Shown: positions 8,280-14,914, numbered from the stretch's first letter. The stretch: 64,000 bases of DNA from Candidatus Gastranaerophilales bacterium (GCA_017560095.1 JAFYOU010000036.1:124001-188000); one strand, 5' to 3'. Notes: generated from the letters alone by a model not told the origin. A program made the numbers and translations.

Positions 8280-8987
8280 ATGTTATATATGCCTTATAAA
8301 ATTCTTACAGGATTACAAAAAAACCCATGTTTTGCTCCATTAGCACAAAATGGGGATATTTTACAAACTGCTAAAAAAATTGATTTGCCTGCTTTATTTT
8401 CTTCTAACCCGACATCTTTAAAGTTCAAAAAAGAAGTTAGAGAAATGATTTCTGCTCTTCCCTGGGAACAAAAAATGATTCACCAAAGAGGGGGGCAATG
8501 GCAAGCATATCCCAGATTTAATTACAATGGTTCTTTTTATTGTATTAATCGCTTTGTGCATTCACCAAAAGGCTATACAAATGGCTTAGATGATTGCATT
8601 GCAGTTCTTCTGCATAATGACGATGATGCATTTTTGTATCATCTTGCACCAGGCTCACATAAAAATAAAATTGCAATTGAAGATATGCAAAAAGGACTTC
8701 AGGAAACAATTGCAAAACTTGGAGCTGGAGGCAAAGAATGCAGCGTTGTATTGGTTGGTGGCAGCAATACAGATGGAAGCCAAGCGCTTTATGAAAATAT
8801 TTCAGATGTGTTAAAGAAAAACAAAATAGAAGCACAAGAAGTTTTATTTGGAGATGGACATAAATCAATATATTATGACCTTAATAAAGGAATAATGATC
8901 TGTGATGGATTGTTTGATGATGTTAAAGATTTAAAAAGAGAATTTGGCAAAGTACGCCTTTTGAACACAGAAACTTTTGACCCATAA
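8280..8987 (+). CDS. CheD-like (glutamine deamidase fold) protein, orphan
   Basis: A protein of about 235 residues. The central and C-terminal parts line up with chemoreceptor glutamine deamidase CheD: DDCIAVLLHNDDDAFLYHLAP corresponds to the CheD strand pair carrying catalytic Cys and His (here Cys106 and His121), followed by a helix, then VVLVGGSNTDGS (CheD: GGASMF-like), a helix ENISDVLKKNKIEA and an FGDGHKSIYYDLNKG end. The N-terminal 70 residues have no match I know. No chemotaxis genes are nearby. The start is uncertain: ATG at 8280 or 8289, or TTG at 8250; none has a clear Shine-Dalgarno. The assignment is from pattern comparison by eye only. Confidence 0.6.
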   Translation: MLYMPYKILTGLQKNPCFAPLAQNGDILQTAKKIDLPALFSSNPTSLKFKKEVREMISALPWEQKMIHQRGGQWQAYPRFNYNGSFYCINRFVHSPKGYTNGLDDCIAVLLHNDDDAFLYHLAPGSHKNKIAIEDMQKGLQETIAKLGAGGKECSVVLVGGSNTDGSQALYENISDVLKKNKIEAQEVLFGDGHKSIYYDLNKGIMICDGLFDDVKDLKREFGKVRLLNTETFDP

Positions 8988-9030
8988 TTTTTAAATTATT
9001 AAAAGTCATTTAGGTTTATATAAAACAAAA

Positions 9031-9055
9031 ACTCCCTTTGTGGGAGCTTTTTGGT
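9031..9055 (+). terminator. Terminator hairpin after the CheD-like gene
   Basis: CTCCC pairs with GGGAG across a short loop and is followed by CTTTTTGG. It is 40 bases past the stop codon of the CheD-like gene and is part of the duplicated segment. Confidence 0.6.
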
Positions 9056-9060
9056 TTATT

Positions 9061-9081
9061 TACCCTGGATGCGATTCGAAC
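9061..9081 (-). pseudogene. tRNA-Arg 3' end fragment
   Basis: This segment is identical to the acceptor 3' strand, T-stem 3' strand and T-loop of the tRNA at 9207-9280, but the following bases do not restore a T-stem or the rest of a tRNA. It is therefore a displaced partial copy and not a gene. Confidence 0.7.
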
Positions 9082-9149
9082 AGGGACCCCATTTTGAAAA
9101 AGAGCTTCAAACCCAAATATAACTTGCATTAATGGGGGATGCTGAGAAG

Positions 9150-9227
9150 AGTCATTGGGGTTTATATAAAACAAAAACTCCCTTTGTGGGAGCTTTTTGG
9201 TTTATTTACCCTGGATGCGATTCGAAC
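9150..9227. repeat. Direct repeat copy 2, overlapping the intact tRNA-Arg
   Basis: Second copy of the 78-base repeat, 146 bases from the first. It runs from GTCATT through the terminator hairpin into the 3' part of the intact tRNA gene. The 68 bases between the copies match nothing else that I can see. Confidence 0.7.
9177..9201 (-). terminator. Terminator of tRNA-Arg
   Basis: On the minus strand CTCCC-ACAAA-GGGAG is followed by TTTTTG, a few bases after the tRNA 3' end. Confidence 0.65.
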
Positions 9228-9280
9228 GCATGACCTACTGCTTAGAAGGCAGTTGCTCTATCCAGCTGAGCTACCAGGGC
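9207..9280 (-). tRNA. tRNA-Arg (anticodon TCT)
   Basis: A 74-base cloverleaf: acceptor stem GCCCTGG/CCAGGGT with discriminator A, D-arm GCTC...GAGC, anticodon arm ACTGC-CTTCTAA-GCAGT giving anticodon TCT (reads AGA/AGG), variable loop AGGTC, and T-arm ATGCG-TTCGAAT-CGCAT. CCA is not encoded. AGA is the commonest Arg codon in this AT-rich window, so this is an important tRNA here. It lies 51 bases downstream of the histidine kinase gene on the same strand but has its own promoter. Confidence 0.95.
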
Positions 9281-9295
9281 GCAACATGTATATTA

Positions 9296-9323
9296 ATGAT
9301 ACCAAATCAAATAATCCATGCAA
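9296..9323 (-). promoter_or_regulatory. Promoter of tRNA-Arg
   Basis: On the minus strand TTGCAT (9323-9318) and TATCAT (9301-9296) are 16 bases apart, and the tRNA starts 16 bases after the -10 box. It lies in the spacer after the histidine kinase stop codon. Confidence 0.55.
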
Positions 9324-9331
9324 GCACTTTT

Positions 9332-11038
9332 TTAAAACAAAGGGATATCTACTCTAAAAACAGTTTTAAAGCCTTTTTCAAAATCAAGCTTTCCGCTTTC
9401 AAAGTGAATTTCGCCACGATGTTTTTCAATTATTTTTTTACAAATTGCAAGTCCTAAGCCTGTACCTTTACCCTTTTCTTTTGTTGTATAACCAGCATTA
9501 AACACTTTTTCTTGTTCAGAATCTTTAATTCCTTTGCCGTTATCTAAAATACTAACTCTTAAAAAATCACCTAAAATAACTGTTTTAATCTTTATTTTAC
9601 CAATATATGAAGGGTTTTTTGCTTTCATATCTTCAATTGAATGAATTGCATTCATTAAAATATTTAAAAATACTTGATTCAACATATTTGGATAACAACT
9701 AACCAAAGGTAAATCGCCATATTCTTTTTCAATTTCAAAATCTCGCTTAATTTTGTGATGTATTAAATCCAATGTTAAATCCAATTCTTGATTAATGTTT
9801 GCTTCTTGTTGGGTTGTTTCATCTAGTCTTACAAAACGCTTTAACGATTGAACAATAGTTGTAATTCTTTTTATAGCTTCTTTATCAACTAAATTAATTT
9901 CTTGAAGCATATCAAGTGAATTCTCACTATATTTTTGAAAAATTTTAGCCATCATTTCATTATTTGCATTAATCGCTCCTAATGGTGTATTAATTTCATG
10001 TGCAACAGAAGCAACTAATTGACCTAAAGATGCCATTTTTTCCGAATTAATAAGTTGCAATTGAGTTTCTTTTAATTCTTTAATTGCATTTTCTAGCTCT
10101 TCTTTTTTTTGTGAAATTTGATGAAATAAATTTGCTTGGCTTAATGATGAAGAAACAACCATAGAAATGCTTACTAAAAGTTCTCGCTCGATTTCCCCTA
10201 TTTCTTTTTTTGGAGTAAAAATAACCACTATTCCATATAACTGTTCATTTTTAATAATTGGCATGATAATTCTAGTTGTAGAATTTAAAAGTGGAATAGA
10301 AGCGCCCTCATGCTCTTTTATGCAAGCTTGAATACAATTTATTCCATTATGTAAATCATCAATAATATTTTTTGAATAAACTATTTTTTCGCCAATCTGA
10401 GGAGCAAAAACTTCAGGATAAGTGTATTTGATTTCAAAATCGTCTTTTTTTAATTCAGCAAAATAACTCTTACTTGCTCCAAAAACAATACTTAATTCTT
10501 TTAGAGATTTTTCAATTAAAGTTTTTATATCTAGTTCATTTTTGATGCTTATAGAAATTCTATTCAATAAAGCCATTTTAACAGCTTGATTTTGAGCTTT
10601 TGAATTTGTTGACGCAAATTCAACATTTTGAATTCTTAAACGTTCATTTTCTTCTCTTAGACGCTCTCCCATCAAATCATTGGTAATATCATAAAAATAA
10701 ACAACTCTATAGCGTTTTTTTACACTAAATGATTTAATCATAAAGTGAAAAAATTTATCTTCCTGCATTTGATAAGTAGCATAAGTTGTATAGTTTATTT
10801 CTTTATTAATAGCGCTAATTATAGGATTATATGTTCTTAAATCTTCAGACTTTAAGAAACACATCTGGTAAGAAAACTTATAGCTTAATTTTGATAAACA
10901 TTCAAACCCTTTAAATTCATTAAAATCACCAAATATTTTTTTAAACGATAAATTATGATACAAAACATCAAGCTTTTTATCATAAATAATAATGGGTTCT
11001 TCTAAATTATGATAAAAATTTATTAGAGCATTACTCAT
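9332..11038 (-). CDS. Cytoplasmic sensor histidine kinase with GAF-like domain
   Basis: A 568-residue kinase without membrane segments, so it should sense an internal signal. A PAS-like domain lies at about 8-125, a GAF-like domain at about 165-305, a coiled-coil at 310-335, then HisKA with the phosphorylated His347 in VAHEINTPLG. The ATPase domain has the N-box (NQVFLNILMNAIHS), DNGKGIKDS and GKGTGLGLAICKKI. No response regulator gene is next to it. It starts 7 bases after the HTH/coiled-coil gene at 11046-11687, so the two are probably co-transcribed and may act together. The regulated targets are unknown. Confidence 0.9.
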   Translation of the reverse strand: MSNALINFYHNLEEPIIIYDKKLDVLYHNLSFKKIFGDFNEFKGFECLSKLSYKFSYQMCFLKSEDLRTYNPIISAINKEINYTTYATYQMQEDKFFHFMIKSFSVKKRYRVVYFYDITNDLMGERLREENERLRIQNVEFASTNSKAQNQAVKMALLNRISISIKNELDIKTLIEKSLKELSIVFGASKSYFAELKKDDFEIKYTYPEVFAPQIGEKIVYSKNIIDDLHNGINCIQACIKEHEGASIPLLNSTTRIIMPIIKNEQLYGIVVIFTPKKEIGEIERELLVSISMVVSSSLSQANLFHQISQKKEELENAIKELKETQLQLINSEKMASLGQLVASVAHEINTPLGAINANNEMMAKIFQKYSENSLDMLQEINLVDKEAIKRITTIVQSLKRFVRLDETTQQEANINQELDLTLDLIHHKIKRDFEIEKEYGDLPLVSCYPNMLNQVFLNILMNAIHSIEDMKAKNPSYIGKIKIKTVILGDFLRVSILDNGKGIKDSEQEKVFNAGYTTKEKGKGTGLGLAICKKIIEKHRGEIHFESGKLDFEKGFKTVFRVDIPLF

Positions 11039-11045
11039 AATTAAA

Positions 11046-11687
11046 TTATAGCGAATCTATATCTTTTTTTGTATAAAATCCAAAAGGAAGTGCATTAAAT
11101 GAAGCTAATTCATTTTTCAAAATAAACACTTGTTTATTTAATGAATTTACTTGTTGTCTTAAATTTTCATTTTCAGTTTTTGCACGAATTAATTCAACAA
11201 TAATTTCGTCAAAACCATCCATTTTTTCACTCAAAAGTTCACTCATTCTGTTAACTAAATTGTTTTCAAATGCCTCTAATTTTGAAGCCAATTGAGTCGC
11301 AGGATGAACACTTGCCATAGCAGCAACAACATCGGTTTTTGCTCTATTTTTAGCTTTTTCCAGAAAATTAATTTTTTTATTTGGATTATTTAATGCAATA
11401 TTCTCGCCTTGCGCAGATTCTACAAAAGCATTTTGAACTTTTGCTTCTGTTTGGTTTTGAACTTCTTTACTTTGAGAATAAAGTTGCTTTATTTTTTTAA
11501 GCATATCTACATCAGACTTTGTAAAATATGCATTTCCCATATCATCAGTTTTTGGTTTTACACATGCCTTTTTACACAAAGTTACAACTTCTTCAATATC
11601 GCTGTTTAAAATAACTTCTAATTCTTCAACATTAATTTTTGGTTCTTTTTGCAGCTTGCAAACTGTATTTAACAACGATTCTTGCAC
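11046..11687 (-). CDS. MerR-like HTH and coiled-coil protein
   Basis: A protein of 213 residues. The GTG at 11687 is chosen as start because GGGGAGAG precedes it at ideal spacing; the longer ATG form lacks a ribosome-binding site. The N-terminal 65 residues resemble a MerR-type winged helix (KINVEELEVILN, then YFTKSDVDMLKKIKQL). A low-complexity linker follows, then a long coiled-coil (about 130-195: LEAFENNLVNRMSELLSEKMDGF and LRQQVNSLNKQVFILKNEL). The gene at 52513 has a similar HTH-plus-coiled-coil design. It lies directly upstream of the histidine kinase. A 24-base inverted repeat precedes it. Binding DNA is an inference. Confidence 0.7.
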   Translation of the reverse strand: MQESLLNTVCKLQKEPKINVEELEVILNSDIEEVVTLCKKACVKPKTDDMGNAYFTKSDVDMLKKIKQLYSQSKEVQNQTEAKVQNAFVESAQGENIALNNPNKKINFLEKAKNRAKTDVVAAMASVHPATQLASKLEAFENNLVNRMSELLSEKMDGFDEIIVELIRAKTENENLRQQVNSLNKQVFILKNELASFNALPFGFYTKKDIDSL

Positions 11688-11710
11688 GAATCTCTCCCCT
11701 TTGTGTCTAC

Positions 11711-11734
11711 ATAATACTCTATGAATAGTATTAT
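11711..11734. promoter_or_regulatory. Perfect 8-bp inverted repeat upstream of the HTH/histidine kinase unit
   Basis: ATAATACT and AGTATTAT are separated by 8 bases. The element lies 24 bases upstream of the GTG start and touches a TATAAT-like box on the minus strand. It is a candidate operator, perhaps for the HTH protein itself, or a leader hairpin. Confidence 0.4.
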
Positions 11735-11798
11735 AAAATATAATTTGCAAAAGGTGAAATATGTTGCAAAAATGTTATAAAATGTAATATTTGTAAAA

Positions 11799-13103
11799 CT
11801 AAATATTCATTTTTGAATTTTTTACAACTCGTTTGGCCTTAATATAAACGTGATTTGGACGCTCTTTATTTAAAATCGCATTGTAATCTTCGCCATCTTC
11901 AAGCTCGAATACATTAAAATCAGCATCTTTATCGACTTCCAATGAACCAATAATATTATTCAATCTTAAGATTTTTGCAGGGATAATGGTTAAATATTTT
12001 ATTGCTTCAAGCACATCCAATTGTCCATTATTTGCATATTTTAGCTCATTTAATAATGATAAATCTTTATTAAATGCAAGTGAGTTCAAACCAAACCCAA
12101 AACGACTTTGGAAATATTGGGTGACAAAATCCAAAGATAATTTTTTATCATGCAAACTATCACTTATTCTTGGGCAATATGCTAAAGCTACTTTTTGTGC
12201 ATTTAACAATTCTAAATCTGAAACAGGTAAATAATTACCATAAGAAATAATTAATTGTTTAGATAAAACACCTAATTGTTCTAAATATTGAGCCGGAGTT
12301 AAACCAATTTCGGCAGGTTCAAATTTTTTATGATTAGTAAATTCATTTAACAGATCAACATCAGAAAATCCATGTTTTAACCAATCCATTTCTTCTTTTG
12401 ATTCAGCTAAACGAATTGTCATTAAAATATTATGTTTTTTGCAATATTTAACTAAAATCTTAAACAATCTTTTATGCACACAACAAACACTATGTGGCGC
12501 TACGCCAACAAAAGTATTTTCTGATTTTTGCATTTTTAATTTATCAATTTTCTTTTTAATTGCCCTAAATTCTTCTTTAGAAGAATCAACAGAATCCGAA
12601 AACAATTCAAAGAAAAGATAAGTTTTTAAAGGCGATTTATTTAAAACTTCAAAATACTTGGTTTCTCTCGAAAGCTGAGCTACGGCAGTTGTACCATTCA
12701 ATAAAGAAAGCTCAATACCTTTTTCAAACGAAGCAATTTTTTCGTCTCTTGTCATACAAAAATAATCTGATAAAAGATTTGCCAATCTGAAAATAAACGA
12801 TTTTTTAGAAATTCCTGTTAAAAAATAATGTTTCTTTAAAATAGTATATAGTTTTTTGAATTTTGCTTTCAAATTTTTATTTTTTGCTTTTAAATCAGTA
12901 TATTGCAAATGACTATGCAAATTTACAAAGCCTGGAGTAATCAAGGCGTTTTTAAAATCGCGAACAATATCAAATTTGTCTTCTTCTATTGTTTCTTGCT
13001 TAACGATTTCTTGCACTTTACCTTCGTCAACTATCAATGCGCAATCTTCATAAATGCTACCATCCGAAGGTATAATCCATTTTGCTTTATACGCTTTTGC
13101 CAT
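11799..13103 (-). CDS. Amidohydrolase-family protein with degenerate metal site
   Basis: A 434-residue member of the SsnA/MtaD-type amidohydrolase family, recognisable by the N-terminal beta domain, NLHSHL (first two metal-ligand histidines), the GVAPHS motif, and the C-terminal ILRLNNIIGSLEVDKDADFNVFE. Several residues that active members need are changed: the HLxE motif reads IRLAES (His to Arg), the following HG/HxxxL motif reads SYGNYL (His to Tyr), the SHCP motif reads AYCP, and the TDS aspartate is Asn in GLNSLA. The protein is full length, with no frameshift, so it is probably expressed but not an ordinary zinc hydrolase. A new function or loss of catalysis is inferred. Confidence 0.8.
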   Translation of the reverse strand: MAKAYKAKWIIPSDGSIYEDCALIVDEGKVQEIVKQETIEEDKFDIVRDFKNALITPGFVNLHSHLQYTDLKAKNKNLKAKFKKLYTILKKHYFLTGISKKSFIFRLANLLSDYFCMTRDEKIASFEKGIELSLLNGTTAVAQLSRETKYFEVLNKSPLKTYLFFELFSDSVDSSKEEFRAIKKKIDKLKMQKSENTFVGVAPHSVCCVHKRLFKILVKYCKKHNILMTIRLAESKEEMDWLKHGFSDVDLLNEFTNHKKFEPAEIGLTPAQYLEQLGVLSKQLIISYGNYLPVSDLELLNAQKVALAYCPRISDSLHDKKLSLDFVTQYFQSRFGFGLNSLAFNKDLSLLNELKYANNGQLDVLEAIKYLTIIPAKILRLNNIIGSLEVDKDADFNVFELEDGEDYNAILNKERPNHVYIKAKRVVKNSKMNI

Positions 13104-13250
13104 AACTCATCCTTAATACTAAATAAAAAAGATTATAACAATTATTCCCCCGAATTTCAATTTTATTTTTGTTTTAAAACAAACAATTAAAAAATATTAA
13201 CATTTGTAACAAAACGCTCAATTTTATTAAACAACTAAAAAAATATGTCG

Positions 13251-13285
13251 ATAACTTAATTAACAGAAAGGTGTAATTAAGTTAT
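13251..13285 (+). promoter_or_regulatory. Hairpin with the Shine-Dalgarno in the loop and the start codon in the stem
   Basis: ATAACTTAATTA (13251-13262) and TAATTAAGTTAT (13274-13285) form a perfect 12-bp stem around an 11-base loop containing GAAAGGTG. The first two bases of the ATG (13284-13286) lie in the stem. The fold would display the ribosome-binding site while pairing the start codon, which suggests control of translation or message stability. Confidence 0.6.
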
Positions 13286-13592
13286 GGAACATGGGAAAAT
13301 GGTATTTGATGAAGCTAAATTAGCATCAATGCTAAGACAGGAGATTTTAAACAACTCTCAAAGCATTGTTGAAGCTTCGCCAAAACAAAAAGATTTATCA
13401 GGATTCGAATACATCTCAACTCAAAAACAACCATATATTTCACCCATCATGACAATGAATGAAGATGAAATTCTTGCATTTGTTGAAGAATTTGATGTAA
13501 ACGAATTAGCAACTTTATCAGTTGCCGAATTAAATCGAATTGGAGAAGTTTTAGGTGTAGAGCCTAACATTCTTTTAGGAATGAAAGACTAA
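13284..13592 (+). CDS. Small protein with helical C-terminus, function unknown
   Basis: A 102-residue soluble protein. The first half is Lys/Gln-rich and probably unstructured; the C-terminal 45 residues (MNEDEILAFVEEFDVNEL, ATLSVAELNRIGEVLGVEP) look like a compact helical, HTH-like unit. The ATG at 13284 has GAAAGGTG at workable spacing, placed in the loop of a long hairpin. It converges with the glyoxalase gene; the two stop codons overlap. Not recognised. Confidence 0.7.
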   Translation: MEHGKMVFDEAKLASMLRQEILNNSQSIVEASPKQKDLSGFEYISTQKQPYISPIMTMNEDEILAFVEEFDVNELATLSVAELNRIGEVLGVEPNILLGMKD

Positions 13593-13969
13593 TTAATCTT
13601 CTCAATTAACTCAATTTCATTATTATCAGGGTCAAGCAAGAAAGATATTCTTGTCTTGACTTCTGGCATATAAAAAGGTTCAACTTCCCAAGAATAGCCC
13701 ATTTCTTTTATTTTTTTATCAATTTCATCTAAATTTTCACATTCAAATGCAAAATGCCCAAAGGCTCTTCCTTGTTGATAACCCTCTTGTGGAGTTTCAT
13801 CATTAATTGTTAGTTCAATTTCTGTATTTGTATTTTCATCAATTAAATATTGCAAATAGCAATCTTCAAGACGAATTCTTTTTCCTTTTTTTAAACCCAA
13901 GAGTTCGCAATAAAAACGAAGGGCTTTTTCTTCGTTTTTAACTCTTATCATTGAATGAAGAAATTTCAT
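13589..13969 (-). CDS. gloA: Glyoxalase I family protein (lactoylglutathione lyase-like)
   Basis: A 126-residue single VOC-fold unit. The four metal-binding positions of glyoxalase I can be assigned: His5 in FLHSMIRV, Glu in TEIELT (about 52), His in FGHFAFE (about 72) and the C-terminal Glu in NEIELIE (about 120). The motif DPDNNEIELIE near the end is typical. It should convert the methylglyoxal-thiol adduct to a lactoyl thioester, although the thiol used by this organism is unknown. GAGG precedes the ATG. Single gene. Confidence 0.88.
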   Translation of the reverse strand: MKFLHSMIRVKNEEKALRFYCELLGLKKGKRIRLEDCYLQYLIDENTNTEIELTINDETPQEGYQQGRAFGHFAFECENLDEIDKKIKEMGYSWEVEPFYMPEVKTRISFLLDPDNNEIELIEKIN

Positions 13970-14095
13970 AAACTACCTCGTTAAATACAATTTTATTTTA
14001 ACATAGTATTGTTGAAAAAATGAAATTGTAGAGTATATATAGTTATAGGAAAAAGGCTTGAAGAGCTAGTGGCACTTTGAGTCTTTCTTCGTTCC

Positions 14096-14170
14096 CTATA
14101 AGAACAATAAAATAAGTTGTAAAATCGCCATTACTGCAATAATTGCGATTTTTATTATTAAATTGTTCAT
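14096..14170 (-). CDS. Candidate 24-residue hydrophobic peptide (type I toxin-like)
   Basis: This minus-strand frame encodes MNNLIIKIAI followed by fourteen mostly Ile, Leu, Val, Ala and Met residues up to TAG, a single membrane-spanning helix with one Lys near the N-terminus. GTAGG lies 4-8 bases before the ATG. Size and composition resemble toxins of type I systems such as Fst, Ldr or TxpA, but no sequence match is claimed. It lies 68 bases downstream of the HTH gene on the same strand. It could be chance. Confidence 0.35.
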   Translation of the reverse strand: MNNLIIKIAIIAVMAILQLILLFL

Positions 14171-14192
14171 TCTGCCTACTTTCTAGCCAATT

Positions 14193-14226
14193 CTCCGAAA
14201 TTGTCTTTGCTAGCGGAGGTTTTTTA
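14193..14226 (+). terminator. Terminator-like hairpin with T-run
   Basis: CTCCG (about 14193) and CGGAG (about 14214) can pair over a 16-base loop, followed by TTTTTT. It faces away from the HTH gene on the other strand and would end any plus-strand RNA crossing the small peptide gene. Confidence 0.35.
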
Positions 14227-14237
14227 GGAACTTACAC

Positions 14238-14447
14238 TTAAGTCCTATCTTGTATAATAATTTCCATGTCCAAAGCTTGGGCAATTAATTTCATTTCTGA
14301 ATATCTAATAGTATTTGCTCTAAGTTTTTTAGATAAAGTATCTATTGAATATTTTTTGTCAGAATTTTTTGTTAAATATTCCGCAAGAAATGTTAAAGTA
14401 GTTCCTTTTTTTGCAACAAGCATTTTTACTTCATTAATAGCATTCAT
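14238..14447 (-). CDS. Small XRE-like helix-turn-helix protein
   Basis: A 69-residue protein with the layout of a short phage-type HTH regulator: VAKKGTTLTFLAEYLT (helices 1-2), YSIDTLSKKLRANTIRYSEMKLIAQAL (recognition helix and helix 4) and a short basic end. Related small proteins are known from Firmicute mobile elements. Two palindromes lie just upstream (14451-14462 and 14477-14494), as expected for autoregulation. It is transcribed divergently from the 14566 gene and towards the small hydrophobic peptide. Confidence 0.7.
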   Translation of the reverse strand: MNAINEVKMLVAKKGTTLTFLAEYLTKNSDKKYSIDTLSKKLRANTIRYSEMKLIAQALDMEIIIQDRT

Positions 14448-14450
14448 AAT

Positions 14451-14494
14451 CTATAATTATAGTAATAATTCGAAAAATAGAGTAATAACTCTAT
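14451..14494. promoter_or_regulatory. Two palindromes in the divergent HTH promoter region
   Basis: CTATAATTATAG (14451-14462) is a perfect palindrome that contains a TATAAT -10 box on the minus strand, 4 bases from the HTH start codon. ATAGAGT-AATA-ACTCTAT (14477-14494) is a perfect inverted repeat with 7-bp arms. They are candidate operators for the HTH protein. Confidence 0.45.
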
Positions 14495-14565
14495 AAAAAT
14501 TTGCATTTATAGAACTTATTTGCTAATATTAGAATATAATTTCTAAATTAATTAAAGGAAAATTT

Positions 14566-14802
14566 ATGATAGAAAACCTATTAGTCGAATTGATAAAACC
14601 AACTAAAACAATAAAACTTCTAAATATTTTATTAGAAGAATTAGTTGAAGAAGAAATAATTTATGATGTAAATAAAAATCAATATGACAAGAATGAAAAC
14701 ATATTAGCAATCAATTATGCTATTAAACTTGTGAATAAAGATATTATAAAAATAAGAAGAAAATACTATAAACAAATGTGCAAAGAAAAATATGGCAAAT
14801 AA
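14566..14802 (+). CDS. Small helical protein of unknown function
   Basis: A 78-residue protein with strong AAAGGA before the ATG. It begins with an amphipathic helix (MIENLLVELIKPTKTIKLL), then an acidic segment (LEELVEEEIIYD), and ends with a strongly basic helix (KIRRKYYKQMCKEKYGK). No known motif. It lies opposite the small HTH gene and ends in a terminator that overlaps its stop codon. The islet from 14.0 to 14.8 kb has three unassigned small genes and looks accessory. Confidence 0.65.
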   Translation: MIENLLVELIKPTKTIKLLNILLEELVEEEIIYDVNKNQYDKNENILAINYAIKLVNKDIIKIRRKYYKQMCKEKYGK

Positions 14803-14825
14803 AAGGCGGGTAAATCCCGCCTTTA
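14802..14825 (+). terminator. Terminator of the 14566 gene
   Basis: AAAGGCGGG pairs with CCCGCCTTT over a TAAAT loop. Confidence 0.85.
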
Positions 14826-14827
14826 TA

Positions 14828-14885
14828 ATCCTTTTGCCCTCATCTGCGTTCGCTAAGCGCAATCGCGCTAAGCTCACTTGATTCG
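14828..14885. repeat. GC-rich 58-base direct repeat, copy 1
   Basis: The 58 bases are repeated identically at 14978-15035. They contain two CGCTAAGC units around GCAATCG. The composition is far more GC-rich than the surroundings. Confidence 0.9.
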
Positions 14886-14899
14886 AGTATTTGCTCCTG

Positions 14900-14914
14900 A
14901 GGGCGCAAGCGCCC
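14900..14914. repeat. GC-rich hairpin between the direct repeats
   Basis: GGGCGC-AA-GCGCCC is a perfect short hairpin in the 92-base segment between the two repeat copies. The segment continues with further GC-rich repeats built from GCGCTTG, AACGCAA and GCATGCG. Confidence 0.7.

Larger units (their letters stand above)
9004..9081. repeat. Direct repeat copy 1, including a 21-base tRNA-Arg 3' fragment
   Basis: These 78 bases recur at 9150-9227 with only a few differences near the left end (TAGG against GGGG). The copy contains a terminator-like hairpin (CTCCC TTTG TGGGAG) and ends with the acceptor and T-loop part of tRNA-Arg (9061-9081). Right after the T-loop the sequence departs from the tRNA. 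Such a displaced tRNA 3' end is typical of an attachment site of an integrated element, although a local duplication would look similar. Confidence 0.7.
14045..14226 (+). ncRNA. Possible antisense RNA to the 24-residue peptide gene
   Basis: A weak promoter-like stretch (TTGTTG at 14009, TATATA near 14034) precedes this segment, and a terminator-like end (CTCCG...CGGAGG followed by six T, 14193-14226) closes it. It would run antisense to the small hydrophobic peptide frame at 14096-14170, the arrangement of type I toxin-antitoxin loci. The RNA is a hypothesis only. Confidence 0.2.

Noticed and set aside
9139-9457. Short plus-strand frames crossing the tRNA-Arg region
   Set aside because: They read through the tRNA and the end of the histidine kinase gene and lack ribosome-binding sites.
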